In this document: piece after piece, positions 25,103-33,124 of the stretch
How the letters are laid out: the number at the start of each line of letters is the position of its first letter
Numbering within the stretch: the first letter of the stretch is position 1
Origin: Hymenobacter sublimis
GTDB taxonomy: Bacteria; Bacteroidota; Bacteroidia; Cytophagales; Hymenobacteraceae
Assembly (NCBI RefSeq): GCF_023101345.1
Contig: NZ_CP095848.1
Span: 1,735,501 to 1,799,500, forward strand
DNA: 64,000 nucleotides
Reading direction: 5' to 3'
The notes under the pieces: generated by a model
What the model saw: only the letters and a program-made list of their open reading frames with translations
Databases searched by the model: none
Told to the model about the DNA's origin: nothing
Made by a program: the position numbers and the translations under genes

Positions 25103-26902
25103 CTATTTCCCGGCGCGAGGTGCCGCTACGGGAGCCGGCACGGAATAGTTGGCAGGCGGTACTAGCGCCTGATAGATAGTAGCTCCCGCATCGGAATACA
25201 CGGGGTGGTAAGCGGCGGTAAGCCAGGCCGGCAGCGTGGTTTGGCCGCGGAATAATACTACGTAGTCGTAGCGGGTGCCCTGGGCCGAGGCGGCTTCAAA
25301 CAGCCACAGGGGGTAGCCCGTGGTAAGGGCGTAGTGATGAAAGTAAAGCTTGTGAAACGGGGCATCGAAGTACACGCGGCGCGCCTGCCGGGGCCGGAGC
25401 CAGGCGTAGGCTTGCCGCAACTGCTGGTCCTGGGCTTGCGCACCCTGCACGCTGTAGCGAAAATGGGCCACCTGGTAGAGGCCGTAGAGACTGAGTAGTC
25501 CCCCAATGCCCACCAGCGCCAGCGGCTGGGACACGCGCAGCCGCTGCAGCACCCACTCACCGAAGGCTGCTACCCCCAGAAAAAAGAAAAACGTGCCGTA
25601 GAGCAGTACCCGCGCCGGGCTATACACTAGCTGAATGGGCATAAACACGAAGGGCAGCAGCACCAGCACCGCCGCCGGCAAGGCTACCCGCCGCCAGCGG
25701 TGCGGTAGAACGGGCAGCACCAGCAGAACGGCCGCCAGCATCACCACGAAGCCGGGCACGCTCAGCTGCTCGTGCCCAAACAGCTCCCGGGCAGGCTGGT
25801 AGAGGTAAAGACCGTAGGACTGCCAAAATTCGGCTAAGTACTGGGGCGCAATGTATTGGTTGGCCGCCAGGGCCCGCAGACCCGTAACGCCGATAACCGG
25901 CCCGTAGGCCACAAGTGCCCCGGCGGCTACCAGCAGCGTGGCCGCCGCCAGCCGCCGCAAGCCAGCTAGGTTGCCCCGCCGCAGAAACACCACTCCCATC
26001 CAAAAGCCTAAGGAAACCAGTGGGTAGGCGTAGGTAGGAATGGTGTACAAGCCCAGCACTCCCGTAATAATGAACAGCCCCCAGCCCAACTGCTCGTACC
26101 GGGGCGCGTGCAAAACGGTCAGCATGGCAAAAAACTGTCCCAGCGCCACTACTATCAGCAGAAAGTAGCCGCGCCCGGCCATGGCATAGTACAGGCACAA
26201 GGGCGAAAGGCAGAACAAGCCCACCGCCAGCGTAGCCGTCCGGAAGTTGGTCACGCGAATCAGGAGGGCGTAGGCTGCCGCGGTGCCTGCCAGGCTGATG
26301 AGCAACGTGGGCAGCCGCAGCACCAGCACATCATTTGCAGTAAACCAGCTGACTACCCAGCAACTTAGGCTAAATAGAATGTGGTTGTTGGGAATGGGGT
26401 AGAAGCTGGTACTTGCCACTAGGCCGCCCCGCACAAAGTAATCGTAGGTAGCTACCTCGTCGGTGCTGAGCGGATACACCTGGTAGTAGTACAGCCGCAA
26501 GCCCAGCACCCCAAGCAGCAGCAGAGCCGCCAGCAGCTTTTCGGTTCTTGAAGTCTGCTGCACAGCCTGGGCTACGCTGTGGCTGGCTTCCTGGAGTTGC
26601 TGGCGCAGCTCCTGAATTTCGCGCTGAAAACGCCCGCTTCGTAGCAAATATGCCACCAGTGCGGCGGCGGCCGCCGCTACCCCCAGCAAGCTCCAGCGTA
26701 GCAGAGCAAGCCGAGCGGGCGTCGCCTGGAGCACAAACTCGGGCATTTCGTTGCGGCCGTAAATACCCTGGCGCAGGGCTTGCAAATCGGCCAGCGAAAC
26801 CCAACTGTAAAGCAAACCCAGGCTCCCGCTCAGCGCCAGAAAAAACAGCGCCAGCAAGCTTAGGGGCAAATCGGTAAAGGAGCGTCGAAGGAAAGCGAAC
26901 AT
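25103..26902 (-). CDS. GT-C fold membrane glycosyltransferase (GT39/83-like)
   Basis: A 599-residue polytopic protein with about 12 membrane helices. The first luminal loop carries the acidic pair typical of GT-C enzymes (VYPLSTDEVATYDYF). LSPLCLYYAMAGRGYFLLIV matches the conserved helix-loop seen in ArnT/PMT relatives. GT-C enzymes move sugars from polyprenyl-phosphate donors to lipid or protein acceptors at the periplasmic face. ATG at 26902 (MFAFLRRSF) is preferred; the longer frame starts without support. Being in the lipid A cluster, it might glycosylate lipid A or core, but that is inference. Confidence 0.75.
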   Translation of the reverse strand: MFAFLRRSFTDLPLSLLALFFLALSGSLGLLYSWVSLADLQALRQGIYGRNEMPEFVLQATPARLALLRWSLLGVAAAAAALVAYLLRSGRFQREIQELRQQLQEASHSVAQAVQQTSRTEKLLAALLLLGVLGLRLYYYQVYPLSTDEVATYDYFVRGGLVASTSFYPIPNNHILFSLSCWVVSWFTANDVLVLRLPTLLISLAGTAAAYALLIRVTNFRTATLAVGLFCLSPLCLYYAMAGRGYFLLIVVALGQFFAMLTVLHAPRYEQLGWGLFIITGVLGLYTIPTYAYPLVSLGFWMGVVFLRRGNLAGLRRLAAATLLVAAGALVAYGPVIGVTGLRALAANQYIAPQYLAEFWQSYGLYLYQPARELFGHEQLSVPGFVVMLAAVLLVLPVLPHRWRRVALPAAVLVLLPFVFMPIQLVYSPARVLLYGTFFFFLGVAAFGEWVLQRLRVSQPLALVGIGGLLSLYGLYQVAHFRYSVQGAQAQDQQLRQAYAWLRPRQARRVYFDAPFHKLYFHHYALTTGYPLWLFEAASAQGTRYDYVVLFRGQTTLPAWLTAAYHPVYSDAGATIYQALVPPANYSVPAPVAAPRAGK

Positions 26903-26965
26903 GCGCGGCGAAGATGAAACGACGACACTGCGCGGCCAGCGGCGCGGCAACGCAGCAGACCGCCG

Positions 26966-28195
26966 CTACAGAATTTCCTTGGGGTAGCAGATGTAGTGTT
27001 TCTCTACCCGCTGACTGATGGCGCGAATATTAGGCAAATCCGAAGCCTCCGCCACGTTCACAACCCGGCCGCGCTTGGTCAGCACATCAATGGGGTCCTG
27101 GCCGTCGGCGTCGTAGGCGTTGTTGCTGATGCGGCCGGCAATCATCAGCTGGGTTGCATCCTGGGCCGAGAGCTGGAAGTGCTCGGCAATCAGGTCCACG
27201 ATGCCCAACTGGAAGTCCTCGTCGAAAGCCTCCGTCTGGAGCGTGATTTTAAACAGGTGCCGGTCGAGCAGGCTTTGGGCCAGGTAGTTCAGTACTTTGT
27301 CAGGGTGGTCGGCCCAGAGCTTCACGGCGCCCCACACGTCGGTATCGTCGAGGCGGGTGAAGCGGCGCAGAATCTCATCGTCCTGCTCAAACTCCCGCTG
27401 CGTGACGCTGCGTGAGAGAAAGAAATGCAGGTTGGGCGAGGCGGGCACCTCTACGCCGGCTTGCACCAGGTCGCGGGCCCGCTGCATAATACGGATAACC
27501 ATCTGCTCGGCAGACGTTACCGTTTTGTGCAGGTACACTTGCCAGTACATCAGCCGCCGGCTCACCAGAAAGTTCTCGATGCTGTACACCGCTTTTTCCT
27601 CCAGCACCAGCCGCTCGTCTACCACGGTCAGCATCTTGATGAGACGGTCGGCGCCGGGGCGGCCTTCCTGCACGCCGGTGTAAAAGGAGTCGCGGTTGAG
27701 GTAGTCCAGGCGGTCCATATCCAGCTGGCTGCTCACCAGTTGGTGGAAGAATGGCCGCGAGTAGGTGCCTTCGAAAATCTGAATGGCCAGGTCCAAAGCC
27801 CCGTGGAACTGGGTGTTGAGCTTGCGCATCAGGTGTAGGCTCAGTTCCTCGTGGTGCACGTCGTGGAAGATGCTGCGCTCCAAGGCGTGGGAGAGGGGGC
27901 CGTGGCCCACGTCGTGCAGCAGAATAGCGGCCATGGCGGCCTCGCCTTCCTTGGCCGAAATCTGCACGCCTTTGTCCTTGAGCGTGCGCAGGGCCAGGGT
28001 CATCAGGTGCATGGCACCCAGGGCGTGGTGAAAGCGCGTGTGCAAAGCCCCCGGGTACACAAAGCTGGTGAGGCCCAGCTGCTGAATCCGGCGCAGGCGC
28101 TGAAAGTAGGTGTGCTCAATTAGGTCAAACAGCAACTCCGTGGGGATGGTGACAAAGCCATACACCGGGTCGTTGAAGATTTTCTTTTTGTTCAT
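26966..28195 (-). CDS. HD-domain phosphohydrolase (SAMHD1/dGTPase-like)
   Basis: A 409-residue HD-superfamily protein. Metal-binding residues are visible at HTRFHHALGAMHL (about 52-64) and ILLHDVGHGPLSHALE (His94-Asp95), and a later Asp in MDRLDYLNRDSFYTGV. This arrangement is that of SAMHD1-like or dGTPase-like triphosphohydrolases, so a dNTP or related nucleotide is the likely substrate; activity is unproven. It is the first gene of the lpx cluster, an arrangement I recall as common in Bacteroidota, with 63 bases to the GT-C gene. Confidence 0.85.
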   Translation of the reverse strand: MNKKKIFNDPVYGFVTIPTELLFDLIEHTYFQRLRRIQQLGLTSFVYPGALHTRFHHALGAMHLMTLALRTLKDKGVQISAKEGEAAMAAILLHDVGHGPLSHALERSIFHDVHHEELSLHLMRKLNTQFHGALDLAIQIFEGTYSRPFFHQLVSSQLDMDRLDYLNRDSFYTGVQEGRPGADRLIKMLTVVDERLVLEEKAVYSIENFLVSRRLMYWQVYLHKTVTSAEQMVIRIMQRARDLVQAGVEVPASPNLHFFLSRSVTQREFEQDDEILRRFTRLDDTDVWGAVKLWADHPDKVLNYLAQSLLDRHLFKITLQTEAFDEDFQLGIVDLIAEHFQLSAQDATQLMIAGRISNNAYDADGQDPIDVLTKRGRVVNVAEASDLPNIRAISQRVEKHYICYPKEIL

Positions 28196-28200
28196 TGATA

Positions 28201-28805
28201 GGGTCTTGGGGGCTTAGGATCTTGGGGTCTTGGAATTTCTGACCTTATCCCTGCGCTCGTCAGTCATGCTTATCCGGTAGGTTAGCTTTTATTTTTTGGT
28301 AATACGCTGTAAGCATGCGACGCAGCCTTTCTACGTCGGGCAATATCTGGCTAGCGGTTTCCGTTGAGATATATTCAAGGCCCTGCGCTAGCAGAAGCTG
28401 AGACTCCAACTCGCTGGCCGAGCCCATAGCAATGGTTAGGAAACGCAGTAAATCTGGTGCTGACTGCCTACCGCAGCCTTCTGCAATATTATGGGGAACT
28501 GACGCAGACGATCGGCGCAACTGGCTGGTAAGACCGAAAAGTTCTTCTTTCGGAAAACTGCGGGTCAGTTGATAAATACGCAAGGTTAGATCTTGACCTT
28601 CCTGCCAAATCCGCAGTTTGCGAAAATCGAACATAAACTATATAAACCGAGTAAATGGACCTTTACTAACCTGATCTATGTCAGCTAGGACGGAATCTTA
28701 TTGCCAGGATTCACGGTAAAGCTAGTTGCTTTGCTGCATTGCAGCATCCAAATGACTTGGGTAGGCAAAACTAAGCCCCCAAGACCCCAAGACCCCAAGA
28801 CCCCT
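28201..28805. repeat. 16-bp inverted repeats framing the four-helix-bundle gene
   Basis: GGGTCTTGGGGGCTTA (28201-28216) is exactly mirrored by TAAGCCCCCAAGACCC (28772-28787). Both ends carry extra 9-base CCCCAAGAC units. Between them is one gene (28260-28634). Confidence 0.6.
28260..28634 (-). CDS. Four-helix-bundle protein (23S rRNA intervening-sequence type)
   Basis: A 124-residue all-helical protein of the S23/four-helix-bundle family. FDFRKLRIWQEGQDLTLRIYQLTRSFP is the usual start, and the central FGLTSQLRRSSASVPHNIAEGCGR is the family hallmark. The family was first seen in intervening sequences of 23S rRNA genes, but free-standing copies such as this are common in Bacteroidota, and their role is unknown. 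This copy has lower GC than its neighbours and is framed by inverted repeats, hinting at insertion as a unit. No rRNA is near. Confidence 0.85.
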   Translation of the reverse strand: MFDFRKLRIWQEGQDLTLRIYQLTRSFPKEELFGLTSQLRRSSASVPHNIAEGCGRQSAPDLLRFLTIAMGSASELESQLLLAQGLEYISTETASQILPDVERLRRMLTAYYQKIKANLPDKHD

Positions 28806-28808
28806 CTT

Positions 28809-30377
28809 ATGCAACAATACAGCATCCTCTGGGCCGATGACGAAATCGACCTCCTGAAACCTCACATTCTCTTTCTTAAGGAGAAAGGCTACGACGTAAC
28901 CGGCGTGAACTCCGGGGCCGACGCCCTCGAGGAAATTCAGGAGAAGACCTACGACATCGTGTTCCTGGATGAAAACATGCCCGGCCTGACGGGCCTGGAA
29001 ACCCTCACCGAAATCAAAGCCGTGCGCCCTACCGTGCCCGTGGTCATGATTACCAAGAGCGAGGAAGAGCACATTATGGAGTCGGCCATCGGGGCTAAAA
29101 TTGCCGACTACCTCATTAAGCCCGTCAACCCCAACCAGATTCTGCTGTCGGTGAAAAAGGTGCTTGACAACAAGCGCCTTATCAGTGAAGCCACTAACTC
29201 TGGTTACCAGCGCGACTTCCGCCAGTTGGGCATGCAGCTCTCCGACCGGCTCAGCCCCTCGGAGTGGGCTGAGGTGTACAAGAAGCTGGTGTACTGGGAG
29301 TTGGAAATCAACGAGACGGAGGGTAAGAGCATGGCCGACGTCTTTAACATGCAGAAGGACGAAGCCAACACCTACTTCGGCCGCTTTATCACGGAGAACT
29401 ACGAGGACTGGGTGAACGGCGACGACAAGGACGCCCCGCTCATGTCGCACCAGTTGTTCAAGGAGCGGGTGTTTCCGATGCTCAAGGATACCGGCGACAC
29501 GCCCGTGTATTTCGTGCTCATCGACAACCTGCGCTACGACCAGTGGAAAGTACTCGAGCCCATCATTGCTGACCTGTTCACGGTGGACTCCGAGGAAACC
29601 TACTATAGCATTCTGCCCACTACTACGGCCTACGCCCGCAACGCCATTTTCTCGGGCATGATGCCCGGCGACATCCAGAAGAAATACCCCAACCTGTGGG
29701 TGTGGGACGACGACGACGAGGGTAAAAACATGCACGAGGCCGAGTTCATGGAAATCATGTTCCAGAAGGCCGGGCAGAAAGCCAAGTACAGTTATAACAA
29801 GGTGACCAACCTGCAGGCTGGCAAAGACTTGCTGGGCAAAATGGCCAACCTGCACAACAACTACAAGCTCAACGTCATCGTCTACAACTTCGTGGACATG
29901 CTCAGCCACGCCCGCACCGACATGGCCATGATCCGGGAGCTGGCCGCCGACGAATCGGCCTACCGGAGTATTACCCGCTCGTGGTTCCTGCACTCCCCGC
30001 TCTACGAAATGCTCCAGCAGATTTCCGAGCGCAAGGGCAAGCTCATCATCACCACTGACCACGGTACCATCCGGGTGAAGCGACCCTACAAAATTGTGGG
30101 CGACCGGAACACGAACACCAACCTGCGCTACAAGCACGGCAAAAACCTGGGCTTCGATGACTCCCGCGACGTGTACACGGTGCGCAAGCCGGAGCACATC
30201 TTCCTGCCCCGCGAAAACGTGAGCACCGCCTATGTCTTCACCGTCGGCGACTACTTCTTCGCCTACCCCAACAACTACAATTACTACGTGAACTACTACA
30301 AGGACACGTTCCAGCACGGCGGCATCTCGCTAGAGGAATGCATCATTCCGTACGTAGTGCTCAGCCCGAAGGGGTAG
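28809..30377 (+). CDS. porX: PorX: response regulator with PglZ domain
   Basis: A 522-residue protein. The receiver domain (1-120) has the phospho-acceptor Asp54 in IVFLDENMPG and the Lys in YLIKPVNP. A helical linker follows, and residues about 200-522 form a PglZ (alkaline-phosphatase-fold) domain with FVLIDNLRYDQWK, STLPTTTAYARNAIFSG-like segments and ITTDHGTIRV. PorX with PorY controls type IX secretion and gliding genes in Bacteroidota, and its PglZ domain has been reported to act on oligonucleotide messengers. ATG at 28809 (MQQYSILWADDE) is chosen; the in-frame extension runs back across the repeat. The kinase partner is not in the window. A hairpin terminator follows. Confidence 0.93.
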   Translation: MQQYSILWADDEIDLLKPHILFLKEKGYDVTGVNSGADALEEIQEKTYDIVFLDENMPGLTGLETLTEIKAVRPTVPVVMITKSEEEHIMESAIGAKIADYLIKPVNPNQILLSVKKVLDNKRLISEATNSGYQRDFRQLGMQLSDRLSPSEWAEVYKKLVYWELEINETEGKSMADVFNMQKDEANTYFGRFITENYEDWVNGDDKDAPLMSHQLFKERVFPMLKDTGDTPVYFVLIDNLRYDQWKVLEPIIADLFTVDSEETYYSILPTTTAYARNAIFSGMMPGDIQKKYPNLWVWDDDDEGKNMHEAEFMEIMFQKAGQKAKYSYNKVTNLQAGKDLLGKMANLHNNYKLNVIVYNFVDMLSHARTDMAMIRELAADESAYRSITRSWFLHSPLYEMLQQISERKGKLIITTDHGTIRVKRPYKIVGDRNTNTNLRYKHGKNLGFDDSRDVYTVRKPEHIFLPRENVSTAYVFTVGDYFFAYPNNYNYYVNYYKDTFQHGGISLEECIIPYVVLSPKG

Positions 30378-30395
30378 CAGAAGTAGAAACAAACA

Positions 30396-30424
30396 AAAAG
30401 GCCGGTCAGTTGACCGGCCTTTTA
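30396..30424. terminator. Hairpin terminator after porX
   Basis: AAAAGGCCGGTCA / TGACCGGCCTTTT, near-perfect 13-bp stem. Confidence 0.85.
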
Positions 30425-30444
30425 CGTGAATACCAGAGGATTTT

Positions 30445-30783
30445 CTACAGATGCTGGTTCGGCTTACTATGATTCCGCCGGATTGCCGGGAGCAGGAAAC
30501 TGGTTATCAAAAAAGGCAGCAAAAGTCCTAGCGTCTGAATGGGGAAAAGGAATACCACGGCGTCTAGCGGCCAGTAGATGGCAAACAACACGAATAGGGG
30601 TGCCCAGATCAGAAACAGATAGTGCCTAGTGGTTTTGCGGGTGCTGGAGCCTTGGGTTAAGTAGAATACGGCGCCCAGATATAGCAGCTGAAATACCCAG
30701 GCAATAGCCAGAAGCCAGTGATATAAGGTCTCAAAATCACTGTCCCGCATGCTGTCCATGGTCAGCAGCAAAGTGTTAAGCAT
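30445..30783 (-). CDS. Small four-helix membrane protein
   Basis: A 112-residue protein with three to four membrane helices (about 20-42 LYHWLLAIAWVFQLLYLGAVFYL, 52-68, 70-85, 86-102). The short basic loop SSTRKTTRHY lies between helices 1 and 2. No family was recognised; it resembles small DUF-type inner-membrane proteins of Bacteroidota. A promoter box lies at 30826-30833, and lower GC than the flanks is visible. The next gene upstream (30848) is also a small membrane protein. Confidence 0.65.
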   Translation of the reverse strand: MLNTLLLTMDSMRDSDFETLYHWLLAIAWVFQLLYLGAVFYLTQGSSTRKTTRHYLFLIWAPLFVLFAIYWPLDAVVFLFPIQTLGLLLPFLITSFLLPAIRRNHSKPNQHL

Positions 30784-30825
30784 AGCAGGGTACGTACATT
30801 GTGAAATGGAGGGATGCTAACCTGG

Positions 30826-30833
30826 CAAAGATA
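30826..30833 (-). promoter_or_regulatory. -7 promoter box for the small membrane protein gene
   Basis: TATCTTTG on the minus strand fits TAnnTTTG, 42 bases before the ATG at 30783. Confidence 0.5.
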
Positions 30834-30847
30834 TCAGAGGCCCGAAG

Positions 30848-31162
30848 CTACTTATCCAGCCACTTTTTGCGCCACTCTGGTTGGGGCTCTGGCTTTGTAC
30901 TTGAAAATGGAAGCACGCAGGTATACACCAGCGTGGGGGCCCATATCGGCAGCATGAATATTCCGAAGGTGAGAAACATGACCAGCGCAAACGGAAAACC
31001 TAGCAGGCAAAAAAGCAGCAACGGAGCGTACAAAGTCAGGTAGCTCCTAGCTAAACTGGAGCCTTTCCGCCGGGATTTACGTGCCAGCCGAATGCAGATG
31101 AATTGCGGAATCCAAAACACCAGGCTGTACGCCACAACATAGAAAGTCCATTCGCTACTCAA
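30848..31162 (-). CDS. Small membrane protein, start uncertain
   Basis: The open frame reaches to a GTG at 31300, but its first 30 or so codons read through a hairpin terminator (31209-31252) and a receptor gene remnant, so that part is not credible. The lower part, from about 31162 (a TTG codon, LSSEWTFYVVAYSLVF), encodes two or three membrane helices (YVVAYSLVFWIPQFICI, LTLYAPLLLFCLLGFPFALVMFLTFGIFMLPIWA) and a polar tail (EPQPEWRKKWLDK). It may be a real gene with an unusual start, or a gene whose 5' end was lost. No family was recognised. Confidence 0.4.
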   Translation of the reverse strand: MSSEWTFYVVAYSLVFWIPQFICIRLARKSRRKGSSLARSYLTLYAPLLLFCLLGFPFALVMFLTFGIFMLPIWAPTLVYTCVLPFSSTKPEPQPEWRKKWLDK

Positions 31163-31208
31163 CTTCTTAGGGAGGAAATAAGACCATATAGGGAACTGAA
31201 ATATATAC

Positions 31209-31252
31209 CAAAAACAAAGCGGATGCTCAACTGAGCATCCGCTTTGTTTTTG
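31209..31252. terminator. Strong hairpin terminator after GT-C gene
   Basis: A 21-bp perfect stem, beginning CAAAAACAAAGCGGATGCTC, with a minimal AC centre. On the minus strand it ends in a T run and lies 120 bases after the GT-C stop. Confidence 0.85.
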
Positions 31253-31257
31253 GGTCT

Positions 31258-31370
31258 GGTAGCTACCGTCTAGCGGCTTGGCGTTCTTCCTCTTTGGCAC
31301 CCCCGCCGCACTTGGTAGGTGCCAGTTAGTTGTTTCCGAAGCGGTAGGTAAAGGCCAGCGTGCCAGCTGC
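31258..31370 (-). pseudogene. Remnant of the 3' end of an outer-membrane receptor gene
   Basis: Read on the minus strand, this stretch gives GTLAFTYRFGNN, a stop, then LAPTKCGGGAKEEERQA. That lines up with the C-terminus of the receptor at 35309-37771 (ATLAFTYRFGNDKLAPTKRR, then GGGAEDEKRRAGGQ) with a similar final TAG position. An in-frame stop, a 3-base deletion and substitutions show it is decayed. It starts at the very stop codon of the GT-C gene, as if a receptor gene was deleted down to its last 35 codons. Confidence 0.7.
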
Positions 31371-31373
31371 GAA

Positions 31374-33086
31374 TTACTGCTGTTGGTTCAGCTCGTAGAG
31401 TACTACGGTATGCGGGTACTTGTTATAGGGTTTGCTGTGCAGCTCATCCACTTTGCGGCCGAACTGGTTGAACAGGTTCTGCATTTCGGTGGTAGCATAG
31501 AAATACTGGGTGTGGTACCAGGCAGGCTGGCCCACGTACTCGCCAATGGCGTTGCGGTTCAGGTAATCGAACACAAACCAGAGGCGCTTTTTGCCCTTGA
31601 GGTCTGGAATATCAGCCCGCATTTTCTGCATGAATTCAGCCGAGCTCCGAACGTCATTTTTCAGATTATGGCCCTGCACGGCAGTAAAGGGGAGTTGATA
31701 GGCCTCCTTGTAGTACTGGTAGGCGTGGGTCATGTTCCAGAATACGTACACCACGTCGCCGGGCTGGTAGTGGGCATTGATGTAGAGCAGGGGGCCGCGG
31801 TTGTCCTCGTAGTTCATGAACATATCGGGGTTGGCCAGCTGCCGGCCCGTGTTGATGCAGAGCGGCAGAAACAGCAGGGCCACCACCGTATAAAACAGGG
31901 CTCGGCGCCGGGCCAGCAGCTCCTGCAAGCCATCTACTCCAAGCCCAATGAAAAGCACCAAGGCCGGGGCCAGAAACAGCACGAACCGGGCGTAGAAGGG
32001 ATACATCTTTACCCCGGAAGCCAGCATGGCAAATACCAGGGGTAGGAACAAGCAGAAAAACAAGGTGCGGTTGCGCTTGAACAGCACCACCATGCCGCTC
32101 AGCAGCAAGCCCGCCGGCAGCCAGCCCATTTTAAACAAGTAGCGCCATTTGCTTTCCTGCCAGGGTGCCAAGTCGCCATCCAGGGTCAGGAGCACGCCCA
32201 GCGGATGCACCAGCAAGTTGTAGGGACGTTGGGCGTACCATACCACATCCTTAACGGAGGTAGGAGGCAGGGGCATGAATCCGTCGTAGACCTTGGCAAA
32301 GAAATCAATCAGCCAGCTCGACTGCGGATATTTGCTGATAATGAGCACGTACTGCACCCCAAAGCTCACCAGCCAGAGCGAGAATGGTATCAGGTAGAGG
32401 GCAAACTGGCGCCAGCGGGTAGTCAGCACCCAGCGCCCACTGACGGCAATGGCAATGCTAGCCAGCACAAAAATGGCCGAAAACGAAAACCACAGGATGA
32501 TGGCCCCCAATACCCCCCAGGTCAGCAGGGCAGGCAAGGAAGCGCTTTTGTGAAACCGGATGTAAAGCCAGAGGCACAACGTGGCCATGAACAGCTCCGT
32601 GCTGTACTGCTTGGCCTCCACGGAGTGGTAAATGCAGGCCGGCGACAGGGCCAGAATGCCCACGGCTACTACTGCTCCCCAGGTTTTGAGGTAGTGCCGC
32701 GCGATAAGCGTAAACACCCCGAGCGTGCCCACCCCGCAGAGCAACGGAAACAGGCGCAGGGCCATTTCCCGCTTGCCAAACAGCAGCACGCTCAGCCGGC
32801 TAACCCAGAGGTAGCCAATGGGAGCCTTCTGCTCATACTGAAACGGCTGGGTGGCCAGTTCCCAGAACCCCATATTAATGGTGTTCACGTTCAGGTACAG
32901 CTCGTCGATGAAGAAGGAGCGGTTGTTCAGGAAGTGAAACAGGCGGATGCCTACCCCCAACAGTAGCAGGCCGTAGAGCAACCAGGTAACATCAGGCCGG
33001 GTGCCAGCGCGCGGACGCAGCGTAGCGGCCGGCTCGGCGCGCCACGCGGGCAGCGCGGCGGTAGTCGACTTAAAGGGGGCCAGCAT
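31374..33086 (-). CDS. GT-C fold membrane glycosyltransferase
   Basis: A 570-residue polytopic protein of the PMT/ArnT-like (GT39/83) type, with about 11-12 membrane helices. The first periplasmic loop has the acidic motif FFIDELYLNVN, and the next conserved segment is LSPACIYHSVEAKQYSTELF. A C-terminal soluble part (about 410-570) faces the periplasm. It should use a polyprenyl-phosphate sugar. It is the third gene of a unit with the HAD phosphatase and UbiA genes (38 bases from UbiA), which points to a donor made by them. The stop codon is the first base triplet of the receptor remnant. Confidence 0.8.
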   Translation of the reverse strand: MLAPFKSTTAALPAWRAEPAATLRPRAGTRPDVTWLLYGLLLLGVGIRLFHFLNNRSFFIDELYLNVNTINMGFWELATQPFQYEQKAPIGYLWVSRLSVLLFGKREMALRLFPLLCGVGTLGVFTLIARHYLKTWGAVVAVGILALSPACIYHSVEAKQYSTELFMATLCLWLYIRFHKSASLPALLTWGVLGAIILWFSFSAIFVLASIAIAVSGRWVLTTRWRQFALYLIPFSLWLVSFGVQYVLIISKYPQSSWLIDFFAKVYDGFMPLPPTSVKDVVWYAQRPYNLLVHPLGVLLTLDGDLAPWQESKWRYLFKMGWLPAGLLLSGMVVLFKRNRTLFFCLFLPLVFAMLASGVKMYPFYARFVLFLAPALVLFIGLGVDGLQELLARRRALFYTVVALLFLPLCINTGRQLANPDMFMNYEDNRGPLLYINAHYQPGDVVYVFWNMTHAYQYYKEAYQLPFTAVQGHNLKNDVRSSAEFMQKMRADIPDLKGKKRLWFVFDYLNRNAIGEYVGQPAWYHTQYFYATTEMQNLFNQFGRKVDELHSKPYNKYPHTVVLYELNQQQ

Positions 33087-33124
33087 AGCGAAAAGTAGAG
33101 TTCCGAGAAAAGGACAAGCGGCAC

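Noticed and set aside
28260..28634. A 23S rRNA intervening sequence
   Set aside because: The four-helix-bundle gene is of that family, but no rRNA flanks it.
28722..30317. 531-codon open frame antisense to porX
   Set aside because: It mirrors porX codon by codon in a high-GC genome, is rich in Val/His/Gly as such shadows are, and has no recognisable domain.
31163..31300. N-terminal extension of the small membrane protein gene to GTG at 31300
   Set aside because: The codons read through a 21-bp terminator stem and a receptor gene remnant.
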